A DNA stretch of 64,000 nucleotides, from NCBI GenBank assembly GCA_036362985.1, contig JAYGXS010000003.1:82911870-82975869 (forward strand). The letters run 5' to 3'. This document shows positions 11,540 through 23,345 of this stretch, one piece after another. Each line of letters opens with the position of its first letter. Position 1 is the stretch's first letter. Both the position numbers and the translations under genes were made by a program. The notes under the pieces were generated by a model. That model searched no databases and was not told where the DNA came from. It worked only from the letters and a program-made list of their open reading frames with translations. The stretch comes from Ligula intestinalis. Lineage: Eukaryota; Platyhelminthes; Cestoda; Diphyllobothriidea; Diphyllobothriidae.

Positions 11540-12019
11540 GCACCATTTGGTAAATTTGTGCCTACGCGTCTTGTAATAGTTTTCATAGTTTTCACTGACT
11601 TTTAGGGAATTATCACAGTTTTGGACCTGTGGATTTTTCGGCCAGTGACAACGCGGCCGACGTTTTTTGCATGTAGAATGGGGGAGGTATAGGAATTTGA
11701 AGGAGTGTTAGGGTCGGTAAGGGGAGGCGTGAGTAGGGCAAAGTCATGCCTTGGATCATGCACACAACCCCTTTGGCCCGAACCACGTTCGGGGAGTAGG
11801 AGGTGAGGCCGCGGAAATGGTAGGCCCCCTCTTAAAGTTTGGCGAATCGGTTGAGTCAACTGTCCGGAGCGTGGCTGGTGGACTGAGCTTCATGCAGGTT
11901 AGATGGGCCCTAGTTAGTTTCATGAAACCAATACTAACGTGGTGCAGGCCGTCTCAGCCAGGCGACATTTCTAAGATTCAGTCGGACACCACTTTTTTGT
12001 AAAAAGGAGCAATTTGTTA

Positions 12020-12720
12020 CGTTCTTGCAAGGCTTTCGTTTATATCCGCCAAATACACTAGTCTACAATGCCCCCTTAATGCTCCTGTTAGCTGTCTGCC
12101 ACTTTGCATTGCATTTAGACAGCAAAATAGCAACTTTTTAGGTGTTTTTTGGTTTCTTCCTAGTAATATTAGTCCACGTGTACTGCGTCCTCCTCCAGAC
12201 ACCTTCATAGAAGCAAAATGGCAAAGGAGAAGACACATTTAATAATTAGAGAATGTGATCGATAAATCGAAGTGTTTCAGATTCCCACACGCAAAATCAT
12301 CAAATGCACAGTTACAACTCATGTGCTGAGCTACTTGCAACGATGAACATCCTGATGATGAATGCCGATGGTAATAAATATATAAGGCTTGCGTTTGCAT
12401 GCAAACTGTATCTTATACTACATAAAAGTATCTTGAGAATGCAGTTTCAGAGCTTAAGGTCAAATGTAAAATATTTCAACACCGTCCAACTGGAAATTTG
12501 GTACTGCCCTAATGGAGCAAAGTCCATATATTGGCCAGTGGCAACAGCTTTAAAATGAAGCACTTCGTCAAGGTTTCACCCAACGCTGATTATCTGTTTC
12601 TGGACTAAAACATATTCACCTGGAATTTTTGGAAAAGTTTGACTTCTTGGAACACAGTTATCTTGTTGGTTGTGAGTGGTCATATAAACGCATTTCTCAG
12701 CAGACATCATAGTCCACTTC
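12020..12720. other. No feature recognised
   Basis: Mixed-composition sequence between element Y and a repeat remnant. I see no exon, RNA or clear repeat copy. Confidence 0.35.
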
Positions 12721-13065
12721 GGAAATTGATTTTTCAAAGAAGTTTGCAACAAACGGTGTTAAAATTCAACACGCCAATTAGCTGACGTTTCGGTTGGTTT
12801 AGTTGCATCTTGATGCAGTTTTTTGTAGACAAAGTCAAGATAATGTTAATTTTCAAGATAGTTTTGGGTTTGACGCCATTTACTGCTCCCGAATCACGAC
12901 TGGTCGATGACTTCCGCATTCAGGAGGTCAAGGTTACCCCTGATTGCCTAATCGTTATGGTCCAACAAAACAACGCTTGCCTTGAAATTGTGTGTAAAAT
13001 TTCCGGATTCCCTGGGCAACCTTTCCTGTTTCCAGCAATGGCGAATAAGGACTGAGTGCTTAGTT
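12720..13065 (-). repeat. Repeat remnant with hammerhead motif; related to 52600-52985
   Basis: An exact GACGTTTC at 12784-12791 is the complement of GAAACGTC, the signature of the PLE-associated hammerhead, preceded on the minus strand by a poorly pairing helix II region. The block also shares CCCGAATCACGACT with CCCGAATCGCGACT near 52810, and GTTTCCAGCAATGG near 13030 with the same string near 52940. Confidence 0.5.
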
Positions 13066-13869
13066 TACATTTTGAGAAATATTAAGTACAGAAACAATGG
13101 TGAACTTTGAACATTGTTAAAAATTTGAAAACGTTTCATAAAAAGGGCAAGTATGTGCAAAAACTCAAAAGAACATGTAAAGATGAAAAAAACTTCAACA
13201 TGAAAAAATAATGGTAATGTCATGAGCTGGTAGCTGTTTGGTGCTACGTGGAATACGAATAGTTTATAGGCTTACCAAAGAAAACCAAAACACGCCTGAC
13301 ATACGTTTGAGTTACCCTTGCGAAATTTTGTTGCAAGCTAGGCGATGAGGAAAGTGTACAATACGCGAACGTCTTACGATGGAACAGTTGGCCTTTGTAC
13401 ACCGATGCCGAAGAATGAAAATTTTGCCAAAGTCTGGCCAAATCCGACTTGCCGTAAGAACAACTCAAGGATATAAGATTGCAGCTCCTTATTGTTAAAG
13501 CATGCTAAGCGCGTTCATTTTAAATGCCAATTGTAGACTTCAGAACTTCCAAGTTTTTAAGGAGCAATGCGTAGCGATGTAACACTTACACCTTGTTAAC
13601 TTTATATAGGCTACCTTTGGGAAATAATTCTAACGTCGATTTATTTTCCTCAAATAATGACAAAGCTGCTTTCGCTAATAGTGATTTTCAAGGTCACGTT
13701 TATTGCATCCCTCAAGAGAATTCTTTCAAAATTGCTAACATTGTACGGGACTGCACATGCTACAATAGAGTCGGGTGTCAATTGGACCTATATTACCGGT
13801 TTTGGGCACTATGTTATTCCAGTAAAATAATGCGGCGCTGTTTAAATTGCATAGATATTTTAAGGTAAC

Positions 13870-13893
13870 TTCTCTTTGTGGACGATAGTTGAG
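13870..13893 (-). CDS. 24-nt micro-exon of a Kunitz-locus paralog (epsilon type)
   Basis: On the minus strand, the acceptor TTTCTGTAG is followed by 24 nt and the donor GTTACC. In phase 1 it encodes residues ending SSTKR, close to the 24-nt exon of gene 1 at 44909-44932 (LSTKR). The intron behind it also aligns with gene 1, sharing TGTAGCATGTGCAGT- and CGTACAATG-like blocks. No first exon or terminal exon in the right order is visible for this copy, so it is either part of a broken paralog or of a gene whose other exons I cannot see. Confidence 0.5.
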
Positions 13894-14728
13894 CTACAGA
13901 AAGATAGTGAGATAATTTAAAAACATGCTTAAGTTGATGAGACTACATACTATCCTATAATATGGTCAGTGCTTTACATAAACACTAGTATATATGGACG
14001 AGGAAGAACGCCTGCAAATACCTGGATCGCGAACTTTCTCATTACTTTGATTATTTCATATGTTTTAAGGGTTAAAAATAGACTCGCCTACTCCAGATAT
14101 ATTGTATAGGACCTTTTATTAAATGATCAATATCGTAAAATCTATAGCTTTGGAGCTTAAAACAAGTTGTTTTATTATGCTTTCAAAAAGAATATACAAA
14201 ATTGCTTACTCGAAGATCTACGGTCTACTAGCCAAACTTCTTGCATGTCACAAGGCAGCCGAGTCGTCATTTTATAAGAAAACCTGGAAGGAAATGGTCC
14301 GTGGTTTTGACATTGCGACTGGTATTGTTAAGGATATATTTATAATATGAGTTCATACACGTTCATATAAACTGTAGCTATGAGTGCCCAAAAAGTTAAG
14401 CGTGCACTAATGGATTAAGTAGTTTTATACGTCATATTATAGGCTTTATGGTTCATTTCCAAAAAGTGATCATTTTAGATCTGGATCTATACATGCCTTT
14501 ACCTCATATTTGATCTTTTTATCTACTTCTTTTGTTATATGAGCTTTCGTCTAACGCTGATCTTGTGAACTGGTTTTGATAAGTAACGTAATAAATAACG
14601 TTTCGCTGTAAAAGTGACTATAATATACGTATGGTTATTTATAAAACGATTTCTAAGAAGTTAAGCGAAAGTGACTGATTTATTCATCATTAGTGGAAAG
14701 CGCCAGTAGTGGGTTTAGCATTACGTAC

Positions 14729-14770
14729 CAAAATTACGTTCCAGTGGAGTATACCTCAGATCCTTCACAT
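14729..14770 (-). CDS. 42-nt micro-exon of a Kunitz-locus paralog (beta type)
   Basis: On the minus strand, the acceptor GATTTAG precedes 42 nt encoding (D)VKDLRYTPLERNF, and the donor G|GTACGT follows. Both splice sites are intact and the exon is phase 1 at both ends. It is homologous to 43832-43873 in gene 1 (VKDLKYLPLEHHF) and 61409-61450 in gene 2. Its distance to the 24-nt exon (about 835 nt) matches gene 2 (about 840 nt). It lies downstream, on the minus strand, of the Kunitz exon at 17064-17236, so it belongs to a different or rearranged gene copy. Confidence 0.6.
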
Positions 14771-15201
14771 CTAAATCACTTGAATACGTACTAGAACTTT
14801 GGACTGTTAGCTGTAAAAGCTTTACATTGAATTGTACGTAATATGGAAGCACATGTATCCAGCAATTATATAAAAGGATGACCTTCCAGGGATATACTGC
14901 TTGCGCCGCTTTATTTTCTCGTTTATTGCATGAAGAGGCTTCCGCTACATTTCAAACTTAAATTTACTTAGAACGTCTGCATTTCCGATTTTCAGAATTT
15001 TCCGTTTTGCTGAAAAGATGTTATTTCTAAGTTTTGTGATTTTATTTGATACATAGAAATATGATATATATTGACTAACAACAATTACTTTCTTCCTTAT
15101 AAACTGAAAGGTAGACATCCAAAGGAATTTTATTTCAAGGAAAGGCGTCCTTTGGGAAAATCACTAAGTCTATTGAGTTAATTTTCGACCCTGAATCTTA
15201 C

Positions 15202-15274
15202 GGTCGTCGTCAGATTTGGTAGTAACGTGCAAAGAACTGTTTGTTGCACATGACTCTCAAGTCTGACGACGACC
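15202..15274. repeat. Nested hairpin with 13-bp stem
   Basis: GGTCGTCGTCAGA (15202-15214) pairs exactly with TCTGACGACGACC (15262-15274). An inner GTGCAA/TTGCAC pair extends the fold. No function is recognised. Confidence 0.6.
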
Positions 15275-15404
15275 TGGGCATCCAGTGTTGATAATTTACT
15301 GAATAAACGTACTCATTTTCCCACAGGACACTTATCCTTGAAATTACTTCCTTGTCGTAAGATTTTGGGGCGCAGCTTAGACTGTTCCCTGTAAAAATCA
15401 TTGG

Positions 15405-15560
15405 ACTTTATGAGATAGCCCACTTACTGCAGAATGCCGCAGTGAGAATATACGGAGCCCACCGTTGGCCAGACTGCATAAACGCCTTTTTTGAATAGGC
15501 AGCTATCTTGGCTGGTATCCGACCACCATCTCCGTCCTGCAAATATTTCCTGCGTCTTAG
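15405..15560 (-). repeat. Dispersed repeat, inverted relative to 50390-50640
   Basis: Both copies contain an ATTCTGCAGTA block, a GGGCTCCGTA block and a CCAGCCAAGATA block in the same order on opposite strands. In the second copy this sequence directly follows a hammerhead-bearing repeat, so it is probably part of the same retroelement family. Confidence 0.55.
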
Positions 15561-15679
15561 AAATCGGATTTTATCGTTGGCGATTTGTATGTGAGGTGAC
15601 ACGTTTGGCAGATGACTTTCACGTCACTACTTTTAACCTCGTGAGCCAAGATTACCTTAGACATGGAAAATTCGATATC

Positions 15680-16250
15680 TCGGTTTAGCCAGATTGCGCA
15701 TTTTTCTTTCAAAGACACCCTCAATCCTCTCTTGACAGTTATTTTTTACCTTTTGCTGCTTCATTGAAAATCTAACTTCTGCGCTGGCCAAACGATCAAA
15801 GCACACGTTTTTCGACTGTGTTTAATTCAGACTCTTTTGCTTATTGCGTAAATTTGGGCCGGCTACCTTCACTCAGAAGTAAAATGCGGGTTTACGTCAT
15901 GCGACGCATATGCCTCCTGTTGAGGGTTTGAAGGGACGAGCGATTATACTACTTTGTAAGTTACACAGAATGATAAGATAAAATCTGCTCTCTAGATACT
16001 GTTAAGCTGGTTAGCCAAGAATGCACTTGAGAGGGTTCTCCTGATCCTCGGTTTAGCCAGTTTTCTGACGATTATTTAGATGGACACCTAGGCACCCTGC
16101 AACCTCCCTGACATTTATGTTTTACCACTTGATTTTCTCACTTTCACTTCTCCATCCAGTAGTATGCTCATTTACTGACCAAACGACCACCTCCGTATGC
16201 ATCTACCCCTTTACTTGCTCCTTTGGAGTAGGTGATATGGGTCACACGAG
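15680..16250. repeat. Diverged tandem duplication, period about 375 bp
   Basis: 15685 onward (GGTTTAGCCAG, then ACACCC, TTTTTACC, GGCCAAACGA) is echoed at 16055 onward (GGTTTAGCCAG, GACACC, TTTTACCA, GACCAAACGA). I see no coding potential. Confidence 0.45.
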
Positions 16251-16419
16251 TCGGCGTCTATCCAAAAGAATAAAGAAAGACCTCCCATAATAGCTAAGGA
16301 AAGGTGAAGTAAATACCACCAAGACCATCAGCAGCTCTATTCTAGCGCACATGGTGGATTCCGGATATCTGGTGGATCCCCAACGAAGCCTTCAGGGTGA
16401 TCTAAAAGGTCCCACCAAA

Positions 16420-16530
16420 CCACCCTAAGTCTGCTAGCGACAGCAGAAGCAATTGCTATCCAGTTGAGGAAGCCGATTTTGTGCGCGCAAAAGAACCTTC
16501 TGCAGGCTCCAAGCTTAGCATGGCCAACGG
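16420..16530 (-). repeat. Dispersed repeat R1, inverted copy
   Basis: On the minus strand it reads GAAGGTTCTTTTG, GGCTTCCTCAAC and GCTTCTGCTGT, matching 32180-32300 and 35095-35220 on the plus strand. The family is not identified. Confidence 0.55.
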
Positions 16531-17063
16531 TCCCGTAGCCTCGGAGCCTCCTCTGTCCCTAATTTCCGTTTAATTAGCCACTCGTTACTATCCTAACACC
16601 CTCCCCTATTCCCCTGACTAATTGGTTTGTAACATCGAGCAAAATTTACCTACAATTTTACCTTTTACACTATACCTCCTCCCATAAAATTTTAAATGCC
16701 TGATGAGAATTTATTGGAAGTATATGTATGCTTGCCAAATTTTCTTCAGACTAATGTAAATACACAGGCAGGCAGAGTTTAATTTCCACAGCAATAATTT
16801 TTGCTTCCATTTTTTTGATTACGTATTTGCTAAATTTAGCTACACTTTGGTACAAAATGAGATTCCGCCTTGCATAAATGTCTTCACTAGGTGTTTGAAT
16901 CAAACAAATACTGCTTGGATCCTATGGTCGCAGCCATGATATTATCAGAAAAAAAAGTTTAATAATGATATGTATATATTGCACTTTTCCGAATCCACCA
17001 GCCGCTTTATAAAACACAAAGATTTATGGAAAAAACAACAGATCAGATGGGACAGGTGTTCTT

Positions 17064-17236
17064 CTAAGCACATGTCTGCAGACATTCCCCTTCGGTTTTG
17101 AAATTATTTTCATTTCCACGGCATCCACCGTACACGAAGGATTTGCAGGTTCCATCCTTGACATCAAAGTAGAATCGGGTTACGAATGCTCTGCACAATC
17201 CCAAATCGACGGGCAGGTTGCAGATATCGTTTGATC
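17064..17236 (-). CDS. Kunitz/BPTI domain exon, third copy, intact (terminal exon)
   Basis: The minus-strand exon begins after acceptor TGTTGCAG (phase 1) and ends with TAG at 17066-17064; its 173 nt equal the Kunitz exon of gene 1. It encodes one Kunitz serine-protease inhibitor domain with six cysteines spaced 8-15-7-12-3, including CRAF after the second cysteine, YGGC and NNF. The P1 residue is Arg, which predicts inhibition of trypsin-like proteases. Against gene 1 it differs near the reactive loop (Leu for Trp before the second Cys, Thr for Pro at P5'). The 3' flank also aligns with gene 1. Upstream exons are not found: a hammerhead-bearing repeat, a 100-N gap and element X lie there, so this may be a fragment or a gene cut by insertion or misassembly. 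Confidence 0.85.
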
Positions 17237-17284
17237 CTGCAACATAAGATAAACAAGCGGCTTGCTTTACTTAACGCGAATACT

Positions 17285-17451
17285 CATCGTTGGAGTAGAC
17301 TACTAAATACATCTCTGCCAATACAAGCAAACATACGAGTTCCGGGAACTAATTTAGAAGTAAAGTTGATTGCTGGGACAATAATTTTATTCGCCTGACA
17401 CTGCCCCATCTGTGGCGAATTCATCCTCAGATAAACAAGCAGAAAGCAGCT
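17285..17451 (-). mobile_element. Hammerhead-bearing repeat end just upstream of the third Kunitz exon
   Basis: On the minus strand, CTGAGGA (complement of 17424-17430) begins a degenerate hammerhead ending GTC at 17397. The family tail follows (AGGCGAATAAAA, TTGTCCCAGC). The same repeat end lies at 54310-54400, with a shared AATACA.GCGAACATA block. It sits about 50 nt from the Kunitz acceptor. Confidence 0.5.
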
Positions 17452-17551
17452 NNNNNNNNNNNNNNNNNNNNNNNNNNNNNNNNNNNNNNNNNNNNNNNNN
17501 NNNNNNNNNNNNNNNNNNNNNNNNNNNNNNNNNNNNNNNNNNNNNNNNNNN
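17452..17551. other. Assembly gap (100 N)
   Basis: Exactly 100 unknown bases, a conventional placeholder size. The left arm of inverted repeat X begins directly after it, so the true X boundary is hidden. Confidence 0.95.
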
Positions 17552-20280
17552 CAAACTTTTTGTTAGTGTGGACTATACTATGGCGGAACTCCAAAATAAG
17601 TGAAAATGGTACAAACTGAAAATTCTTGTCCAAAATTGTTCAGATGAAAGTGACGTAATGATGATGGAATAAAGTTTATTTATGCATTAAAAATTACTTT
17701 TAGCTTTCCTGGGAAGTTTCTTCGTACAAAATGCACTCAGAAAAAGTCTGCATCGCATATTTTTATACCGCACCGCTCTTCTTGGCGAATAGACAAAGTG
17801 TCTCCATAGATTTATGCGAATTTAAAGTAAGCCTTATTAAATGTAAGTCATGTAAACATGTACGTTTTAGTAAATCATACTTTCCGTTTATTTGTTATTC
17901 AGAAATGGAACAGACATAAGAATAATACTTATTTCAAAAAATGGCCCTTTATGTGACAATTAGTTTTAACATTAGGACGCTTATAACAAATCCTTGAAGC
18001 AGTCCAACTTAACGGAAAGTAATTCATTATGAAGCGAAAAATAAGTTATTTCATACAAAGTCACACTGAATCGTTTATCTTTTAGTAAAATGTAAAAAAA
18101 TTATGTAAGGTCTCTGATTTTATTTGGCATAACCTTGTAAAAAGTTTATATGAAGAGAAATTCGTCAGATGAATATCCAAGAAAAGCACTGTATTCAAAG
18201 GTAACATAGCATTGAATGCTTTTATATTAAGTCTAGGAGTAATTATGTCCGTATTATCTTGCGCACGTTCTGTATGTTTGACAATGTAGTTTTCTCTTTA
18301 AAAGCATATCTAAATATGATCAACATGGCCATATTCATAAGAACTTATATTCGAGAACACATTTTTTGTAAATGCTCTCTATTTATATCTTATTTTCAAG
18401 TTATGGATATAAACGTCAAATAGAAGATTCATTAATGAATGAACAAATAAGGACACCGTAGACGCAGAAAATGATTCCAAAATTTAAACGACGATATTCA
18501 GTAGGCAACGAAAAAACTATTATGTGACGTTAAGTTTACAATATCACAGAATGTCATCCACAGAATGACGGATAAAAAAGACAACCAACTTGATGCTCAT
18601 CTCTAGAATCCGGTGACTAAGAGAAACTATTATAGAGAAAGCTGGTTTTTCCTATATGGATGTTCAACGAATCCCAGGACGAAGCACTAGTGTAAGATGC
18701 TCAAAAAAATTCCACAATATCCAACTTAACCAAACTTTTCATATCGATTAAAGTGACAACTATTAAGATTATTTTCCACGAGCTTGGGTAACATGAAATT
18801 ATTAGAACAAGCACAGCTGTTTTTTTGAATTTTAAGTATCAACCAATCTTGAGAAGGCATGCAACCACCTCAAGGAATGACAAATATCTTCCGTTAGCGT
18901 ATACATAATTTATTTAGTGATAAGCAAATATTGTAATGCAACCCTCTTCAAAATAAGCAATGAGTTTGATTTGATCAACAGAAAAACTGAATATCTGCTC
19001 CTTTTAATGTCCCTTGTCAACGTTGATCTACAAATGTGTCTGTATATTCTTTATAAGGACTGAAGCGGAATATATCATCAGGAAGAATGTTCTCATCGAA
19101 ATGAAAGTCCCAAGTGTTTGCTGCTCCAGCATCCGAAGCTTGAGCGGTAGATGGAAGGAATGACAGCGATGTGTTATTTAACGAAAACGTTATCACACAA
19201 ACATAGGCTTATTTAATGAATGCTAAGGTCTCTATTTTAAGCCTTTAGATTACACATGCACGAAATGTATTCACTGGAAATGTCTGAGTTCCGCAGATGT
19301 TACAACAATAAGAATTATGAGTGCCATTTGTATCACTGATCATCGTTTTTAATTAAAGCATGTTCAACGCTTTTCAATAATATGAGGAAATTAAAGTCTG
19401 AATTCTTAGCACGTCATGCAAGCATATTTTGTTTGAACAAGGTAAGCAGCTGTCTGCATATGTTTCAGCGATTGGACTAGACTAAACAGAGTGTAATCGA
19501 CGTTTCTTACATTTCAAGACTTTGTACATAAACTTAAATTGTTCTTTTCATTGGCAGGTTTCTAACATTTCTTGTGTTGCTCCTCGTAAATTAATATTGC
19601 AACGAAGAATGCACCGGCCTTAACTATTTTCTCTATCTATTTGCCGCATAGGTCATTCTGATAAGACCCATTTAAAAACAGTATGAGCAAAAATGGACTT
19701 GCAAGGTTGGGATTGCATCCATCTTTCCGATAACAAAATGGGCCGCAAAAGAGGTTCTGGCAGGATTGTTACGTCGGTGTCTAAAATAAATTCGATCGAG
19801 TTAATTTTCAGTAAAAATGTGGCCGTTGAGAACATCTACAGTACGAATGGAAGACATTAATTATCAGATTCCAACGATGTCGCTTGGTGCCTTATAACAA
19901 AAACTGGCTAACTAAGTGTTTTAATGACTAACAAGAGTCTGGCTGGTTTCGGTACTAATGATGCAGACTTGCTTCAGTTATTATGACAAACCAAATTTGA
20001 TAATCTACTTACATTGTAATAAATTAGTGCATATTCTGTCTGACATTAATAGTGTTAAGGAGTAAACAGATGGAAGAATAGTAATAACAAATGCGTTTAT
20101 GTTAAATATTCCAAAAACATTTACGTCTTGCATTGCTGGCTACGATGCCCAGAACTAAAATAATTGAACACAGTTCAGCTTTGCACGCCATACAGCTTAG
20201 AATGATTTCCCTTTATTCCGTTTGAACTGTTAGCTTTATACTTTGAACATAGTGACCCCATTAGCATATTTTATTAGCAT

Positions 20281-20298
20281 AGTTGACGGCCGTCAACT
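20281..20298. repeat. 18-nt perfect palindrome in element X
   Basis: AGTTGACGGCCGTCAACT is its own complement and is kept without change at 28905-28922 in the other arm. It could be a protein-binding or hairpin site; its role is unknown. Confidence 0.7.
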
Positions 20299-20734
20299 GC
20301 CTGTCCAAACTATTTATCATGCTCTTCCAGGTTAGCAAATAAAAAGATAAAGGATAACGCCTGCAAAAATGTGTTAACTATAAGGTACACAAAGCTATTC
20401 TTTTTCGATTCATTTTGTAAAAAATTGCTTCTTATTAAACAAAAAACGAGTCCCGATTTTGTCCTAGAAATATGATCTACATGATGAGGGCTGGCCAAAA
20501 TTAGTGACGGTTACAGGTAGCGGCCCCTAAAGAGCACCCAACTATCTCCCTTTAGACTCCACGTCCCAGGCTCTGTCTAGCACATACACACCAGGCAGTC
20601 GATTCAACCGAGAGGCCAAACATGGCGACAGCCCCCCCCCCTTTTATCTCCTGCCCACGCCCTATTGTCCCCCTCCTTTCCCTCAGTCCCTACCCCCTCG
20701 CCCTCTACATGCAAAGGACATGGAGCATTTCGCC

Positions 20735-21060
20735 ACCGGATGCGTTAACTTCGTATTAACGACGGGGCTCCCGTCAAAGATTACGTGAGCACATACCAGC
20801 CTGTTTAAGTAAGGATGAAGCTAGATGTATTTCGAGTTCTATTCTCGTACATCTCGTCGATACGAATAATCTCGTCGATATTAACGAAGCCTTTCTTGTC
20901 GTCTACCGGACGCTAGCTAACCTTTTCAACGGCCTTCGCCAACGGATGCCTGCGACAGCCGAAGCAGTGTCCATACGGATAGCGAATCCAGTGCTGCGTT
21001 GTCAGAAGACGCTGACTCAAGCCCTTGCACTTTCGTCGCCGACCCTGACGCGAGGTGGCG
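20735..21060 (+). pseudogene. GIY-YIG-like nuclease C-terminal fragment in element X (left copy)
   Basis: With frame changes, the DNA reads LREHIPACLSKDEA, then HLVDTN, VDINEAF, VVYR, RQRMPATAEAV and IRIANPVLRCQK. The EH helix, the HLV-T-N and NEAF-VVYR blocks and the closing AEAV-IR-NPVL motif recall the C-terminal GIY-YIG domain of flatworm Penelope-like retroelements. Frame changes and stops make it a pseudogene. The active-site GIY and YIG residues lie upstream and are not recognisable, so the family call is tentative. Confidence 0.5.
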
Positions 21061-21499
21061 ATCACATTTCGCTCCCACGCCCTAGTGGCAGTCGTTCGCT
21101 TCAAACAAATAGCAGCAATTATCACTCCATGTATCTGACCTCTGATCAACACCCACAACCTTACCCCATTCCCTACCCTCCCCCTTTTCCCTCTGCTTAC
21201 TCCTCCCCCAACACAAGAACTCTCCACGCCGATCTCGCCATGCAGCCGACGTATTAACGATGAGTTGTAATCAGACTCCCCTTATTGACCGTTTTCAACT
21301 GTACAGTTTTCATTATCCCTGCAACTGTTTTGGGCTGGTGAAGATTTTCTGAAAAAAATGGTTTGGCAAATTGATTTTTCGAACTAACAGTCAACACTGT
21401 GAAAACGGTGGTCATGCACCAACAGCCACTTAATGTAGAAGACAATGTTAAGGGGACCCGAAAACAAACCACCGAAAAAAATCCGCTTACATTGAAAGC

Positions 21500-21960
21500 A
21501 TGCTGTCGCACAACAGCGAAACCGATTGCGTATCAGATCCCGAAATCCAGCCAAGGTACAAGCCTCCGTGCGGACTCGCCAAAGTCTGCAACTGAAAGTC
21601 AACTTTAGGACGTACACGATTGTCGTCCTGACTGGTATCGGTTTTCCGAGGGAAAACTTGGACAACGTACTGCCGGAAAGCTATACCACTGCTATGACAG
21701 CTGTGCCCGTATGATACGGAGAATGAAATACCGGAAGATTATCTCGAACAGGGAAAGCCTGCAACTAGCGATAATCCTCAAAATCTGCGTTCTACTGAGG
21801 TAAACGCAAGTTTGGTGGAAGGCAATCGGGTCAGAATGGACGACGGCTTTTTTAGGGGTTTGTCACTGTGAGTACTGGATGACAAAGAGGAAAAAATGAT
21901 AGCACAAGATCACCCTGAAGAACCCTCCATATTGACTGCAAATCGACCCTATAACTTGGA
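21500..21960 (+). pseudogene. Decayed coding block of element X, unknown domain
   Basis: The segment reads HDCRPDWYRFSEGKLG, then RTAGKLYHC and SCAR. The minus-strand copy at 27200-27330 reads HGCRPHYIPFSEGKVG, RTAGKLNH and SCPRR. Conservation of protein sequence between copies suggests real coding DNA in the ancestor. I do not recognise the domain. A further diverged copy lies at 26480-26930. Confidence 0.4.
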
Positions 21961-22369
21961 ATGACCGATTGGCTTGAAGTCTGGCGGCGCGAGCCTGATC
22001 GTCGCTGCTGCGATGCCTTGGATGCACACAGCCATCGACCAAGCCCTCGTAGCCTACGCACGTTGCCAGCCCACCTTCTGTACGTGAATTGGTCTCGTCA
22101 GGCATATTGAGACGCAATGCAACAACACTATGATGATGGCATTAAGTTCGACGTCGGCAAACATCCTTACAGTCCCCTCCCCAGATTCAAATCCCACGAA
22201 AGGTGAACACTCCCACTAACGGTGGTCAAAAATCCAATGTCTAACCGGCACCGGCGGGGACGAAACACCACGTCGATCACAGTGTTACTCACCCTGGACC
22301 AAGTCTAATGACCGGCCGATTGATACCTACATCAAAACTGCGCCTTCAGTTAGCAATAAGGACCCGAGT

Positions 22370-23345
22370 CATGCAAATTTATGAGCAAATTAAAGGTACG
22401 CCCATGCCTCCTCCCTATCAGGCCTGATTGCTGAAGTGGCACACCAACGGACAGAACGCCTGGTCTTCACCAGGTATTAACCAAAGTTTTGTGTTCGTTA
22501 TGTTGATGACACTTTTTTATTGTCTAAACATCTGACATCTGACTTGGTTGATCCACCTATCAGATTCACAATGGAGGCTGAAAGAAATAACAAACTACCC
22601 TTCCTCGATGTCCGTGTGCGCCGGTGTTCAACTGGACTACTGCAAACTACAATATTCAGAAAGGCGACCAGTACGAATCAAGTACTACATTTCAACGGTA
22701 ATCACCCCATGTCCCACAAAAGTAGCTGCGTTCGTATTATTTTCGAAAGAGTTGAAACCTGTTGTCAGAAGAGGTAAGTAGTAATACCTCCAGGAACTCT
22801 AACGAGCTAATGGATACTGAAACTCATTTGTCAAACAAAGCAAGCACCGAGTGAACAGATGACGGCCAGTAAAACAGCAACCCGAAGTCTAAGGGCTATT
22901 GTGTACATTAAAGGAGTCGCCGAAGCAGTCTCGTGACTGTTACAACCTGCCGGCTTAGGCATAGCTCATTGACCTCAGGCGCCAATACGCCGACGGGTGA
23001 TGCAACCTAAAAGCACACTGCCTCCTACTGAAACCTCTCCAGTTTTTTACAAGATGCAGTGCAACGACAGGGGCTGTAATCATGCTGGAGAAATAGGCCG
23101 CAGATTGCAGACCCACAATCACGAGCACAAACTAATGGCTTGGAGACTAGACTAAAACTCGCAACTTGCAGCACACATCGCAGAGACTGGCCACGAGTTC
23201 GAGCTTCAAGTAGCGACCATCGTAGGCTGAGGAACCTCAAAAGTCGAAAGGTTGACGCTTGAGGCATGGCAGTCAGATGCCAACTCTGTCAACAGGCATC
23301 TAGGCCTGCCCGAATCCTACAAAGTCTTGCGCCATTATGTGTACA
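22370..23345 (+). pseudogene. Penelope-like element PLE2, 3' half: RT palm to GIY-YIG, broken
   Basis: Starting inside the reverse transcriptase, it reads LSGLIAEVAHQR near 22415, the catalytic YVDDTF box near 22500, LPFLDVRVRR near 22595 and FRKATSTNQVLHFNGNHP to about 22710. The GIY-YIG nuclease lies at 23030-23340: PVFYKMQC, CNHAGEIGRRLQT, HEHK, then LEAWQSDANSVNRH. Several in-frame stops and shifts show it is dead. The 5' half is missing, replaced by unrelated DNA and element X. A hammerhead-like relic and zinc-finger tail follow in the same orientation. Confidence 0.8.

Larger units (their letters stand above)
10260..12015 (-). repeat. Element Y, right arm of a large inverted repeat
   Basis: Inverted partner of 4805-6980. 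It contains one SINE (10735-10880), the conserved frame of the left arm (11126-11539, minus) and the GC-rich block 11600-11880 that encodes the mirrored MTQPIRQTLR-type frame. The arm is shorter than the left arm mainly because it lacks the second SINE insertion. Confidence 0.7.
17552..21960 (+). repeat. Element X, left arm of a long inverted repeat
   Basis: The arm aligns on the opposite strand with 26940-31645, from the sequence beside the gap (AACTCCAAAATAAGT, present as its complement near 31600) to about 21960. Similarity is high: a 60-codon stretch at 19653-19835 differs at two residues from 29368-29550. It contains an 18-nt palindrome at 20281, a GC-rich block with a C-tract at 20630 and decayed GIY-YIG-like coding sequence near 20740-21060. 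It is probably a retroelement with two recent opposite insertions, or one inverted duplication. Confidence 0.8.

Noticed and set aside
14123..14350. 76-codon plus-strand open frame
   Set aside because: It lies antisense in DNA that aligns with introns of genes 1 and 2 (44330-44480 inverted), so it is a chance frame.
19653..19835. 60-codon frame conserved in both X arms
   Set aside because: The arms are nearly identical at DNA level, so conservation of the frame carries no evidence for coding. No motif was seen.
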